Shown one piece after another: positions 34,884 to 44,082 of a stretch of 64,000 nucleotides of DNA. The stretch lies in the NCBI RefSeq assembly GCF_001507335.1, contig NZ_LMAH01000003.1:558001-622000 (forward strand), read 5' to 3'. The stretch comes from Chryseobacterium sp. JAH (lineage in GTDB: Bacteria > Bacteroidota > Bacteroidia > Flavobacteriales > Weeksellaceae). The notes beneath the pieces were generated by a model. It ran no database searches. It saw nothing but the letters and a program-made list of their open reading frames with translations, and was not told where the DNA came from. Position 1 is the stretch's first letter. Each line of letters opens with the position of its first letter. Made by a program: the position numbers and the translations under genes.

Positions 34884-36533
34884 ATGCTTTCGAGAATATA
34901 CATTAAAAATTTTGCCCTTATTGATGCACTGGATGTGTCTTTGAAAAATGGTTTACAGGTGATTACCGGTGAAACAGGAGCCGGAAAATCTATTATTTTG
35001 GGTGCACTCCGATTGATCTTAGGAGAAAGAGCTGATGTAAAATCCATCTCAAAAGCTGAAGAAAAAAGTATTGTAGAAACGGAATTTGACCTGAATAATC
35101 AGTTCAAAAAATTCTTTATCGAAAATGATCTCGACTACGAGCATCAAACGATCATCAGACGTGAAATTTTGCCTTCTGGAAAATCGAGAGCATTTATCAA
35201 TGATGTTCCCGTGACTTTGGATGTGTTGAAAGAATTAACTTCACAACTGATAGATATTCACTCGCAATTTGAAACGTCTAATCTTTTTACAGCAGACTAT
35301 CAGTTTAAAATTATCGATGGACTATCAGATAATAAAAATATAATCGAAGAGTATCAGCAGGATTTTTTACAGTTTCAAAGTTTAAAAACTCAGCTTAAAA
35401 AATTCCAAATACAACTTTCTGAGAACACAAAAGAAAGTGATTACAAACAGTTTCTCTTGAACGAGCTGGAAGATTTGAAACTCGATGATGTGGATTATGA
35501 CGATTTGCAGAATCAACTTTCTGTGCAGGAAAATGCGGGGATGATTTCTGAAAATATAGCGCAGATTCTCTCAAGATTTCATCAGGAAGAAATTGGGATT
35601 CTTTCATTCTTTAATGAAGCTAAAAATAAACTGTCGAAAATTGCCGATGTATCTCACTCTTTCTCTGAACTGGATGAAAGGCTGGAAGGCTCATTTCTGG
35701 AACTGAAGGATATTCTTCAGGAATTGGAAGGTGAGGCTGAAAAAATAGAGATTAATCCCGAAAATCTAGTTATACTTTCTGAGCTGAATAATAAAATCAA
35801 TGCCTTATTTCTCAAACATAATGTTTCTGATCTTGATGAATTAAAAGAAATCAGAGATCAGTTAGCGGGTGAGCAACAAGGAACCGCAGAAATTGAAGCA
35901 TATATTTCAGAAATTGAAATCAATATTGCTAAAAAAGAAAAATCACTTCAGTCTTCAGCCGAAAAACTTTCAAAAAACAGGAAGAAAAGTATTCCTGTTT
36001 TCATTAAAAAAGCCGAAGATTTACTGAAAAAATTAGGTCTTGAAAAAGCAAAAGTAGACATCGAATTAACCGACGTTCCTGAATTTAATCAATTTGGAAA
36101 AGAAAATATTCAGCTTTTGTTTCAGGCAAATTCTGGTTTTCCACTAAAACCGATTCAGACTGCCATTTCAGGTGGTGAAAGATCGCGTGTGATGTTGGCG
36201 GTGAAGAAAATTATTGCCGAAAGCGATATGCTTCCTACCCTTATCTTGGATGAAATTGACACCGGAGTTTCCGGAAAAGTTGCCGAAGAAATCGGAAATC
36301 TGATGCGTGAAATGTCTCAGGATATGCAGTTGATTGTTATCTCTCACTTAGCGCAGGTTGCTGCAAAAGGGAATGATAATTACAAGGTGGTAAAGGAAGA
36401 TATCAACGGCAAAACCCAGTCCACCATTATCACTTTAAACGAAGAAGAAAAACTGAACGAGATTGCGCAGTTGCTTTCCGGAAGTAAGATTACAGATGCA
36501 GCGATGATGCAGGCGAAAGAATTGATTGGGTAA
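34884..36533 (+). CDS. recN: DNA repair protein RecN
   Basis: A 549-residue SMC-like ATPase of double-strand break repair. Walker A GETGAGKS is at about residues 29-36; a coiled-coil arm spans about 150-370; the ABC signature SGGERSRVMLA and Walker B TLILDEIDTGVSGK are near the C-terminus, followed by a His switch (ISHLAQVA). It is the last gene in the bamD-rpoZ-coaBC-porD-recN run, 69 bases after porD. Confidence 0.95.
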   Translation: MLSRIYIKNFALIDALDVSLKNGLQVITGETGAGKSIILGALRLILGERADVKSISKAEEKSIVETEFDLNNQFKKFFIENDLDYEHQTIIRREILPSGKSRAFINDVPVTLDVLKELTSQLIDIHSQFETSNLFTADYQFKIIDGLSDNKNIIEEYQQDFLQFQSLKTQLKKFQIQLSENTKESDYKQFLLNELEDLKLDDVDYDDLQNQLSVQENAGMISENIAQILSRFHQEEIGILSFFNEAKNKLSKIADVSHSFSELDERLEGSFLELKDILQELEGEAEKIEINPENLVILSELNNKINALFLKHNVSDLDELKEIRDQLAGEQQGTAEIEAYISEIEINIAKKEKSLQSSAEKLSKNRKKSIPVFIKKAEDLLKKLGLEKAKVDIELTDVPEFNQFGKENIQLLFQANSGFPLKPIQTAISGGERSRVMLAVKKIIAESDMLPTLILDEIDTGVSGKVAEEIGNLMREMSQDMQLIVISHLAQVAAKGNDNYKVVKEDINGKTQSTIITLNEEEKLNEIAQLLSGSKITDAAMMQAKELIG

Positions 36534-36554
36534 TTTCATCATGATTTATAAATT

Positions 36555-37526
36555 ATGAGAAAAAATTTTATTTTAATATTCTTAAGTTTATTTACTATGC
36601 TTTTTTCACAAAACAATAAACTTGAGGGTAGATGGATTTTAGATAAAGAGACTGAACTGGATGGAAATTTGTTACCTATTAATGATTTTAATTTCTCACG
36701 ATATGAGGATTATAAGTTTATGAGTAATAAGATGGAGATAAGTGGAATGGAGGTGCCAGTAACTATTAGTTCAAATAAAATAAAGACTCCAGGATTAGAA
36801 TTTGGGTATGAATTTAAAGATGAGTATCTTATATTGAGAAACACAAATAAAATACTTTGGCTTTTAAGACCACAAAGTTTTATTCAATTATATCCTGAAT
36901 TTCAACCTAAAGAAATTAATATTGATGGTAGAATTGTCTATCACGAGAATGTAATTTTTACAGCAGATTTCAATTACAAAGGTGGATTCACAAAATACCT
37001 GCAAGACTTTTTAATGAATTATCATGATTTTCCCAATGGTAAAAATCAGTCTATAATAGAATTTGTGATAACAAAAAACTCCAAAATAGAAAATGTGAAA
37101 ATATTGAAAAGTATTTCTACTGATTTTGATTCAAAATTAATTCTACATTTAAAAAAAGGCGAAAAACTATTTCAAAATTCTACGGGTACAGATGTTTTCT
37201 ATAGAAAAATCAATTCTTTTATTAATGAAGATGGACCAAAATCTGGTTTATCGAAAGAAGACCGTACAGTTGTTAAAATCTTCGAAAAAGGGAATGGTTA
37301 TTATTTGAAAAATGACTTTAAAAAAGCCGTTGAATCTTATGAACAGATTGGAACATTAAATTCTATAAATAACAGTATGATATTAGAAACATTATACATT
37401 AGATTGGGAGTTTCATATCTAGCTAATGAGAATTTTCCTGGTGCTTGTGAAAGTTTTAATAAAGCAGGAGGTCTTACCAATTTTAAAACCAGAAATTATA
37501 TTATTAATTTTTGCAATAAAAAGTAA
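36555..37526 (+). CDS. Exported TonB-C/TPR-like hypothetical protein
   Basis: A 323-residue exported protein (signal peptide ends near LFSQ). Residues about 25-120 look like a lipocalin-type or Gram-negative stress sheet (LEGRWILDKETE), 145-215 like TonB-C (GFTKYLQDFLMNYHDFPNG...IIEFVITKNSKIENVKILKSI), and 240-323 like TPR helices (KAVESYEQIGTLN). It is distinctly AT-rich and Asn/Lys-rich versus recN just before it, which suggests lineage-specific or transferred origin. Function unknown. Confidence 0.65.
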   Translation: MRKNFILIFLSLFTMLFSQNNKLEGRWILDKETELDGNLLPINDFNFSRYEDYKFMSNKMEISGMEVPVTISSNKIKTPGLEFGYEFKDEYLILRNTNKILWLLRPQSFIQLYPEFQPKEINIDGRIVYHENVIFTADFNYKGGFTKYLQDFLMNYHDFPNGKNQSIIEFVITKNSKIENVKILKSISTDFDSKLILHLKKGEKLFQNSTGTDVFYRKINSFINEDGPKSGLSKEDRTVVKIFEKGNGYYLKNDFKKAVESYEQIGTLNSINNSMILETLYIRLGVSYLANENFPGACESFNKAGGLTNFKTRNYIINFCNKK

Positions 37527-37606
37527 TTTTTCATTTTAAAGCCACAGCTTCGAATTAAACTTGTAACAAAAAGTACACTATATTTACTAATGTAAAAAAG
37601 TAGACT

Positions 37607-39070
37607 ATGTTTAAACGATTTTTGGGACTGGAGTGGAAGAGTTTTTTCAGAGGATCTTCGGTGGGTTTGAATCTTGCGATGAAGATTTTTAGAATCATTG
37701 GAATTTGCTTCTTTGTTTTCTGGTTAATCAGCATGTCTTTCATTGCCTATTTTTATGTGCAGGAAGAAATGGAGCAGGATCCACTGAAAATTATTTCTCG
37801 TTTTCTGATTATAGGATGGGTCATTGATTTGGTTTTTAAATACATGCTTCAGCAGATTCCTACGCAGAATATCAAGCCATTTTTAACGCTCAATATTCCT
37901 AAAAGAGTAGTGGTCAACTACACATTAATCAAAACATTTCTTACCCCTTTAAGCTGGTTTAATTCCATCTTTATTGTGACTTTCTGCGGGATCCTGGCGT
38001 TCAATGGATATGGTTTTTTAGGAGTTTTTGCTTGGTTTGTAGGTCTGTCATCACTGTTTTACCTTAATAATTTTCTTAATCTTTTATTCAATGATAAAGA
38101 AAATATTGCCATTGGGGTAGGGATTCTTTTGGCAGGATTATTCGCTTTAAATTACTATGAAGTTGTGCCCGTTTTGTCTTACTCGGAAACTGTTTTTTAC
38201 AGCTTTTACGAGAAACCGTATTTCGCATTAATTCCCCTATTGTTATTTGCGTTACTTTGGAAAATCACTTTTAACTATATACGTAAAGGATTTTATCTTG
38301 ATGAAGGTCTTGAAGCCAAAAAAGAAATTGGAAAAACCGAAAACATAGCATTTCTAAATAAATACGGCGCCATCGGAACTTTTATCAATAATGACATCAA
38401 AATGCTGAAGCGTAATAAAGTAACAAAAGGCGTCCTTATCGGAAGTTTTATGTTTCTATTCTACGGTTTGCTGATGTTTGCCAATGATTTGTACAGCACT
38501 CCGGCTTGGATGATGTTTATGGGTCTCTTCGTGACCGGCGGATTTCAGTTTACCTTCGGGCAGCGAGTTCCTGCTTTTGATAGTGCATACTACCCCTTAA
38601 TGATGACGCAAAACGTTCCGTATAAAGAATACCTTAAAGCAAAATGGTGGTTAATGAATATTGTCACAGCGATTTCTATTGTGATTGCCTTATTTTATGC
38701 CTATTTTGGATGGAATGTTTATTTTGCTTTTTTTGCTGCGGGACTATATAATATTGGTGTCAATTCTCAGTTTACGCTTCTGTCTGGGGCTTATAATAAA
38801 AACCTGATTGACCTCAATGCAAAAGAAAAAAGAGTGGGACAAAAAAACACGCTCACTTTCAAAGCGCTACTTTTAGCAATTCCTAAAATGTTATTACCAA
38901 TGGCAGTGTATGGAATTATGAATTATTTTTTCGGAATTTCTGCTGCCGTAATCAGTATTGCTGTTTTAGGACTTTTAGGATTTGTCTTTCGTGAAAAAAT
39001 CTTCGACCTCATTATCAAAAAATACAAAACCGAGAAATACAGTACGCTTGAGGCATTTAAAAAAGATTAA
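37607..39070 (+). CDS. ABC exporter permease (DUF5687)
   Basis: A 487-residue membrane protein with about ten helices. It begins MFKRFLGLEWKSFFRGSS and fits DUF5687, a Bacteroidetes ABC-2-like permease. The matching ATPase gene follows 77 bases later, so the pair forms an exporter of unknown substrate. No signal or other domain. Confidence 0.85.
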   Translation: MFKRFLGLEWKSFFRGSSVGLNLAMKIFRIIGICFFVFWLISMSFIAYFYVQEEMEQDPLKIISRFLIIGWVIDLVFKYMLQQIPTQNIKPFLTLNIPKRVVVNYTLIKTFLTPLSWFNSIFIVTFCGILAFNGYGFLGVFAWFVGLSSLFYLNNFLNLLFNDKENIAIGVGILLAGLFALNYYEVVPVLSYSETVFYSFYEKPYFALIPLLLFALLWKITFNYIRKGFYLDEGLEAKKEIGKTENIAFLNKYGAIGTFINNDIKMLKRNKVTKGVLIGSFMFLFYGLLMFANDLYSTPAWMMFMGLFVTGGFQFTFGQRVPAFDSAYYPLMMTQNVPYKEYLKAKWWLMNIVTAISIVIALFYAYFGWNVYFAFFAAGLYNIGVNSQFTLLSGAYNKNLIDLNAKEKRVGQKNTLTFKALLLAIPKMLLPMAVYGIMNYFFGISAAVISIAVLGLLGFVFREKIFDLIIKKYKTEKYSTLEAFKKD

Positions 39071-39147
39071 GATTTAAAGAGCCATGAAAAAACTTTAAAA
39101 ATCAAGTGAAAAGATATTCATCACTTAACATCAAACATCCATACAAA

Positions 39148-39891
39148 ATGATTACAATACAAAATTTAAAAAAAACATACGGTAACGCAACCGTTCTTGA
39201 TATAGAAAATTTAGAAATTACCAAAGGCGAAACGTTCGGATTGGTAGGGAATAACGGTGCTGGGAAAACAACGCTTTTCAGTTTAATGCTCGATTTGATC
39301 CAGCCGACAACAGGTTTTGTAAGTGTAGATAATATCAAAGTTAATGAATCCGAAGCTTGGAAAAATAAAGTTTCTGCATTTATCGATGAAACTTTTCTGA
39401 TTGGGTATTTAACTCCTGAAGAATATTTTTATTTCATTGGTGAATTGAGAGGACAGAACAAAGCTTCTGTAGATGAATTCTTAAAGCAGTTTCATGATTT
39501 ATTTAATGGGGAAATTATCAATTCGGGGAAATACGTTCGTGATCTTTCCAAAGGAAATCAGAAAAAAGTGGGAATTATAGGTGCCTTAATTGGGAAACCA
39601 GAAATCATTATTCTCGATGAGCCTTTCGCAAATCTTGATCCTTCAACGCAAATTAAACTCAAGAATATGATTCGTGATTTTGCTAAAGAAAATGGTGTTA
39701 CATTTTTAATTTCAAGTCATGATCTTGCGCACACCACAGAAGTTTGCAACAGAATTGTAGTGGTAAATAAAGGTCAGGTCGTACAAGATATCCAGACTAG
39801 TCCTGAAACTTTGCAGGTTCTTGAAAAATATTTTGCTGACCAGGTGAACGCAGGGAAACAGGAAGTTATTTCTGATGAAATTACCTTGTAA
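39148..39891 (+). CDS. ABC transporter ATP-binding protein
   Basis: A 247-residue ATPase with Walker A GNNGAGKT, Q-loop region, signature LSKGNQKK, Walker B IIILDEPFANLD and H-loop ISSHD. The signature reads LSKGNQ rather than LSGGQ, a common variant in ABC-2 exporters. An in-frame GTG exists at 39106, but the conserved ATP-binding start MITIQNLKKTYG fixes the ATG at 39148. It partners the DUF5687 permease. Confidence 0.9.
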   Translation: MITIQNLKKTYGNATVLDIENLEITKGETFGLVGNNGAGKTTLFSLMLDLIQPTTGFVSVDNIKVNESEAWKNKVSAFIDETFLIGYLTPEEYFYFIGELRGQNKASVDEFLKQFHDLFNGEIINSGKYVRDLSKGNQKKVGIIGALIGKPEIIILDEPFANLDPSTQIKLKNMIRDFAKENGVTFLISSHDLAHTTEVCNRIVVVNKGQVVQDIQTSPETLQVLEKYFADQVNAGKQEVISDEITL

Positions 39892-39930
39892 ATACAATAG
39901 TTGAAAAGGACAAAGAGTTAATATCATGAG

Positions 39931-39949
39931 CATCGGGCATAGCCCGATG
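39931..39949. repeat. GC-rich inverted repeat
   Basis: CATCGGGC-ATA-GCCCGATG, an 8-bp perfect stem about 40 bases after the ABC ATPase stop. It lacks a T tail, so it may be a weak terminator or a protein-binding dyad. The rest of the 255-base gap (39892-40146) shows nothing clear. Confidence 0.5.
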
Positions 39950-40146
39950 TTACTGTTTGTTGTAATGGCAAAGTACTGAAAGGACGACGTCATTGCATGC
40001 AGGAGAAACAAAATATATTGTACAATAATTAATTAAAAATATACTATTCATTTTCAGTTGGTTACTTCATTTTTTAAAATTTAATAAAAAAATATGTAAC
40101 CTTTTCAGTTTTTTACGGTCTTTATAGTAGAAACAGAATAATAACC

Positions 40147-40707
40147 ATGAAGCTCTTGTTTAATAATAAAAAAGAAGATTTGCTGAGCCGTTTGAAAAAA
40201 CAGGATCCGGCTGCGCAAAAAATCTTTTATGATCAGAGTGTAAAGAAATTTCTGAGCGTAGCGAAAAGTTACATCAGCGATATCTATCAGGCAGAAGATT
40301 GCGTGATCAAGGCATTCTGTAAGATTTTTAAACATATTGATAGCTTTCGTGGTGAAGGGAATTTCGAAGGTTGGGGGAGAAAAATTGTAGTGAATGAATG
40401 CCTCAATTTTATTAAAAGTCACAAAACGGTTTTTTATCTAGACGATGTCAATGCTTCAATGCTCGAAGAAATTTATGAGGAGCAAATCGTTTTTGATTTT
40501 AATGCACAGGAGCTTTTAGATCAGCTTCCGGATGCTTACAGGATGGTTTTTAACCTGTATGTGATTGAAGAATATTCACACCAGGAAATTGCAGACACAC
40601 TCAATATTTCTACTGCGGCGAGCAAAACCCAGCTCTTCAGAGCTAAAGAAAAATTGAAAAAGATTTACTTCCAACAACAAAAGAAACTGAAAAATGAACA
40701 CGTCTAA
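40147..40707 (+). CDS. ECF-type sigma factor
   Basis: A 186-residue sigma-70 family protein with region 2 (DQSVKKFLSVAKSYISDIYQAEDCVIKAFCKIF ... WGRKIVVNECLNF) and region 4 (LPDAYRMVFNLYVIEEYSHQEIADTLNIS...KTQLFRAKEKL). It overlaps the following putative anti-sigma gene by 14 bases. This pair plus the downstream exported protein is the usual cell-envelope stress sigma arrangement; a self-regulated promoter is likely but unrecognised. Confidence 0.88.
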   Translation: MKLLFNNKKEDLLSRLKKQDPAAQKIFYDQSVKKFLSVAKSYISDIYQAEDCVIKAFCKIFKHIDSFRGEGNFEGWGRKIVVNECLNFIKSHKTVFYLDDVNASMLEEIYEEQIVFDFNAQELLDQLPDAYRMVFNLYVIEEYSHQEIADTLNISTAASKTQLFRAKEKLKKIYFQQQKKLKNEHV

Positions 40708-41299
40708 AAATAATTTGGAATATCAGATCAAAAAGCAGATCGATGAAAGAGAAATTACTCCTTCAAGAAATCTATGGTCTGAAATTGAAACACAGACTCA
40801 GGTATTTGAAGATAGTCAGACAAAGAAAATCAATTGGTTTCTGGTAGCAGCTTGTTTCGTGTTAATGTTCAGTTTGGGAGCGGTTTTGATTTTTAATGAA
40901 GATCAGCCAGAGATTCAGGTTGTAAAGAAGGGAATTATTAAAGGTCAAGTTGCCAACCCAGAAGTTCAAACCTCTCCGGAAATCATTCAACAAAATCAGG
41001 AAGAATTTGATAAAGTAGAAAATGTAGCTTCAACAAAACCTGAAAATATTACTCCGGAAATTAATGTAGAACAGCAAACACTTCCGATAATCAAAGAAAA
41101 TCCGAAAGAAATTGCAGCTCAGATATCTCAGATGCCGGCAGGGAAAATTTTAGCAAAAACAGATTCAATAAAGATTCGGGCAAAAAAGAAAAGATATGTA
41201 GATCCTTCAACTTTGCTTTTCTCTGTAGAGCATAAAGACGTCATCGAAAATTCTAAGGACGGAAGTAACGTCGCAAAGGTTGATCTCAATTCAAAATAA
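40694..41299 (+). CDS. Putative anti-sigma factor, single-pass
   Basis: A 201-residue protein with a cytoplasmic N-terminus (about 50 residues, with the conserved-looking NLWSEIETQ), one transmembrane helix (WFLVAACFVLMFSLGAVLIF) and a Glu/Gln/Pro-rich periplasmic part. This topology and the 14-base overlap with the sigma gene point to an anti-sigma role. No zinc His-Cys motif, so it is not of the ZAS type. RseP (8978-10324) would be the plausible intramembrane protease if signalling uses cleavage. Confidence 0.6.
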   Translation: MNTSKNNLEYQIKKQIDEREITPSRNLWSEIETQTQVFEDSQTKKINWFLVAACFVLMFSLGAVLIFNEDQPEIQVVKKGIIKGQVANPEVQTSPEIIQQNQEEFDKVENVASTKPENITPEINVEQQTLPIIKENPKEIAAQISQMPAGKILAKTDSIKIRAKKKRYVDPSTLLFSVEHKDVIENSKDGSNVAKVDLNSK

Positions 41300-41329
41300 A
41301 TCAGTTTAAACTTAAAAAATAATAATACT

Positions 41330-42367
41330 ATGATTAAGAAATTTATCATCACAGGAATGTTGTGCCTTATTGCTACCTCAGTCAATGCACAGAGAAAATC
41401 ATTAGGCATCAATCTTCAGTCTAAGGAAGACACTACGGTAAGCCCAATTGTAAAGGAGAAAGTAGAAGAGTATGCTTCAAAAATCAATGACATTATTCAG
41501 GAAGAAAAGAAGCTGATGGAAAATGAATTGTCTTCGCTTCAGGCAAAAAATGTAGACAAAGCTGAATTCGACAAACAGAAAGCACAAATCGCAGACAATT
41601 ATTCGGAAAAAATAGATGCGAGAATCGAAACTTTAGGTTTTGACCTGGATCAGGTTATTCAGAAGCAGGTGAGATATTCTCTTTTAAATTCTGACATCAC
41701 GTCAAACGAAGAGTTGAAGGCAGAACTTTTAAAGAAATTCAGACCCACAAAAAACCTAGAAGGATATTTTTCTTATGGAATAATGACATTGACGAATGAT
41801 CAGCCTGATAATGACCTGGACAAAAACTTGGGATACGCCAATAATCTTGAATTTGGTTTGAAATTTAATTATCAGTTCAGCAGAACAAGTCCATGGGGGC
41901 TGATTTCCGGTCTTGGTTTCTCGTGGAGAACAGTTCGTCCGGATAATAATATGGTTTTTGCTAAACAAAACAGTGAAGTAATACTTTCAAAATATGAAGG
42001 AGGACTTGACAAAAGCAAGCTGAGAACAGGTTATTTGATGGTGCCGTTCGGCTTTCAGTATAATTTTTCAAAAATTAAAAACGCCGGGATGGATGTTCAG
42101 TACAGACCGTATTCTGATGGTTTGAGAATGGGCGCGAATGTTTATGGTGGGGTAAGAATGTCAACTAATAATATCATTAAAGGAGATAGTCAGAGCTTAA
42201 GAGACCGTTCAAACTATCAGGTCAATCCTTTTGTTTATGGTGCTCAGTTTACCGTTTCTTATGATAATATCAGTGTTTTCGTTAAAAAAGATTTCAGCAA
42301 TTTCTTCAAAGATTCTTATTTTGAAAATGATAAAGCTTTGGTTGTCGGAATTGCTTTGGGCTGGTAA
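41330..42367 (+). CDS. Exported coiled-coil/beta-barrel protein
   Basis: A 345-residue exported protein (signal peptide ends at SVNAQ). Residues about 25-125 form a coiled coil (KVEEYASKINDIIQEEKKLMENELSSLQ), after which repeated amphipathic strands (LEGYFSYGIMTL ... GLKFNYQFSR ... VVGIALGW) suggest an outer-membrane barrel of about 200 residues. It lies 30 bases after the putative anti-sigma gene and is probably a target or output of that sigma operon. Function unknown. Confidence 0.65.
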   Translation: MIKKFIITGMLCLIATSVNAQRKSLGINLQSKEDTTVSPIVKEKVEEYASKINDIIQEEKKLMENELSSLQAKNVDKAEFDKQKAQIADNYSEKIDARIETLGFDLDQVIQKQVRYSLLNSDITSNEELKAELLKKFRPTKNLEGYFSYGIMTLTNDQPDNDLDKNLGYANNLEFGLKFNYQFSRTSPWGLISGLGFSWRTVRPDNNMVFAKQNSEVILSKYEGGLDKSKLRTGYLMVPFGFQYNFSKIKNAGMDVQYRPYSDGLRMGANVYGGVRMSTNNIIKGDSQSLRDRSNYQVNPFVYGAQFTVSYDNISVFVKKDFSNFFKDSYFENDKALVVGIALGW

Positions 42368-42393
42368 GATTTTTCATTCATTCATATTAATAG

Positions 42394-42428
42394 AAAACTC
42401 CGTAGAAATTTATTTCCACGGAGTTTTT
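42394..42428. terminator. Terminator between the sigma operon and fumC
   Basis: AAAACTCCGT / ACGGAGTTTT stem with an inner GAAAT/ATTTC helix, then T run. Suitable for the plus strand and partly for the convergent fumC. Confidence 0.8.
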
Positions 42429-42481
42429 GTCAATTATTATGTTTAATCTGTTTTATCACTCAATCTGTGAGATGTTTAAAA

Positions 42482-43876
42482 TTATTTCAAACTTCCCACC
42501 ATATCCTCTGGCTTCACCCATTCGTCAAACTGTTCAGAAGTGACAAAACCAAGATTAATGGCTTCTTCTTTCAAAGTCGTTCCGTTTTTGTGGGCAGTTT
42601 TTGCAATTTTTGCTGCGTTTTCATAACCGATATGAGTGTTCAAAGCCGTCACCAACATTAAAGATTTGTCTACCAATTCTTTGATTCTCTCATGATTTGG
42701 TTCAATTCCCACCGCGCAATGATCATTGAAGGAAATACACGCATCAGCTATCAATTGAGCAGATTGTAAGAAATTGTGAGCCATCACGGGTTTAAAAACA
42801 TTCAGCTCGTAATTTCCCTGCGTTCCCGAAAAAGAGATCGTTGTGTCGTTTCCTAGAACCTGAGCACAAACCATTGTCAACGCCTCATTTTGCGTAGGGT
42901 TTACTTTTCCGGGCATGATAGATGAACCTGGTTCATTTTCAGGAATGTGAATTTCTCCAATTCCTGAACGTGGTCCTGAAGCCAATAATCTCACATCCTG
43001 AGCAATTTTATACAGCGAAACAGCCAATTGTTTCAGCGCTCCGTGAGATTCTACGATGGCATCATGAGCTGCTAGAGCTTCAAATTTATTTTCAGCAGTT
43101 ACAAAAGGAAGATTGGTGAATTTGGCAATATATTCCGCCACTTTTACATCATAACCCTGTGGCGTGTTCAAACCGGTTCCCACCGCAGTTCCACCCAAGG
43201 CCAGTTCAGAAAGGTGTGGCAATGTATTTTTTAAAGCTTTAATTCCGTAATGTAATTGAGCAACATATCCTGAAAATTCCTGACCTAAAGTTAATGGAGT
43301 AGCATCCATCAAATGGGTTCTTCCTATTTTTACAATGTCTTTAAATGCAAGCGCTTTTTCGTTCAACGTGTTTTTTAGTTTCTCAACGGCAGGAATGGTA
43401 ACTTCAACTACCTTTTTATATGCAGCAATATGCATCGCTGTTGGATAGGTGTCGTTTGAAGACTGAGATTTATTCACATCATCATTTGGGTGAACTTCGG
43501 TTTTGTCGCCTAAATTTCCACCTGCGTTAAAATGAGATCGGTTGGCAATTACTTCATTCACATTCATATTCGATTGTGTTCCGGAGCCGGTTTGCCAGAT
43601 CACCAATGGGAATTGGTCATTTAGTTTTCCTTCAAGGATTTCGTCGCAGACTTTGCCAATCATATCTCTCTTTTCTGCTGGTAAAACTCCTAAGTCAGTG
43701 TTTGTGTAGGCGGCAGCTTTCTTTAAATAAGCAAAAGCCTTGATAATTTCATGGGGCATTGAGCCTTCGGGACCGATTTTGAAATTGTTTCTCGAACGTT
43801 CTGTTTGTGCGCCCCAAAACTTATCCGCAGGAACCTGCACTTCACCCATAGTGTCTTTTTCTATTCTGTAATTCAT
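42482..43876 (-). CDS. fumC: Class II fumarate hydratase (fumarase C)
   Basis: A 464-residue iron-independent, oxygen-stable fumarase of the TCA cycle. Signature [17 protein letters not shown] is intact, with the substrate-site motifs [12 protein letters not shown] and [16 protein letters not shown]. It is divergently transcribed from an unrelated class I fumarase with 206 bases between the starts. That spacer holds a 13-bp direct repeat, one copy of which overlaps the fumC start codon. Confidence 0.96.
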   Translation of the reverse strand: MNYRIEKDTMGEVQVPADKFWGAQTERSRNNFKIGPEGSMPHEIIKAFAYLKKAAAYTNTDLGVLPAEKRDMIGKVCDEILEGKLNDQFPLVIWQTGSGTQSNMNVNEVIANRSHFNAGGNLGDKTEVHPNDDVNKSQSSNDTYPTAMHIAAYKKVVEVTIPAVEKLKNTLNEKALAFKDIVKIGRTHLMDATPLTLGQEFSGYVAQLHYGIKALKNTLPHLSELALGGTAVGTGLNTPQGYDVKVAEYIAKFTNLPFVTAENKFEALAAHDAIVESHGALKQLAVSLYKIAQDVRLLASGPRSGIGEIHIPENEPGSSIMPGKVNPTQNEALTMVCAQVLGNDTTISFSGTQGNYELNVFKPVMAHNFLQSAQLIADACISFNDHCAVGIEPNHERIKELVDKSLMLVTALNTHIGYENAAKIAKTAHKNGTTLKEEAINLGFVTSEQFDEWVKPEDMVGSLK

Positions 43877-43964
43877 TGTGATTGATAATTTTATTAAGAG
43901 TTAACTTAAACCACAAAACCAATTCATGCTTTTTAGTACGAAAAGTATCTTTTGTGATTGATAA
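43876..43964. promoter_or_regulatory. 13-bp direct repeats in the fumarase spacer
   Basis: TTGTGATTGATAA at 43876-43888 and again at 43952-43964, same orientation, 76 bases apart. The first covers the fumC start codon. Could be binding sites for a shared regulator. Confidence 0.4.
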
Positions 43965-43991
43965 AATTACTCAATAATAAAAACCCTCGCA

Positions 43992-44010
43992 ATTTATAAT
44001 CATTATAAAT
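43992..44010. promoter_or_regulatory. Perfect dyad upstream of class I fumarase
   Basis: ATTTATAAT-C-ATTATAAAT, 9-bp arms, 73 bases before the class I start. AT-rich, but perfect; a candidate operator. Confidence 0.4.
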
Positions 44011-44024
44011 ACAGCGTAAAGTTG

Positions 44025-44063
44025 TTGATTTTGATCATGTTTTTTTCGTAAGCCGTATTTTTG
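44025..44063 (+). promoter_or_regulatory. Class I fumarase promoter with FNR/CRP-like box
   Basis: TTGAT-TTTG-ATCAT at 44025-44038 is one base from the FNR consensus TTGAT-N4-ATCAA. TATTTTTG at 44056-44063 is the -7 box; the box centre is about 38 bases before the predicted start (near 44070), close to the classic activator position. Confidence 0.5.
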
Positions 44064-44082
44064 CACCGAAAATAGAAAGTAC

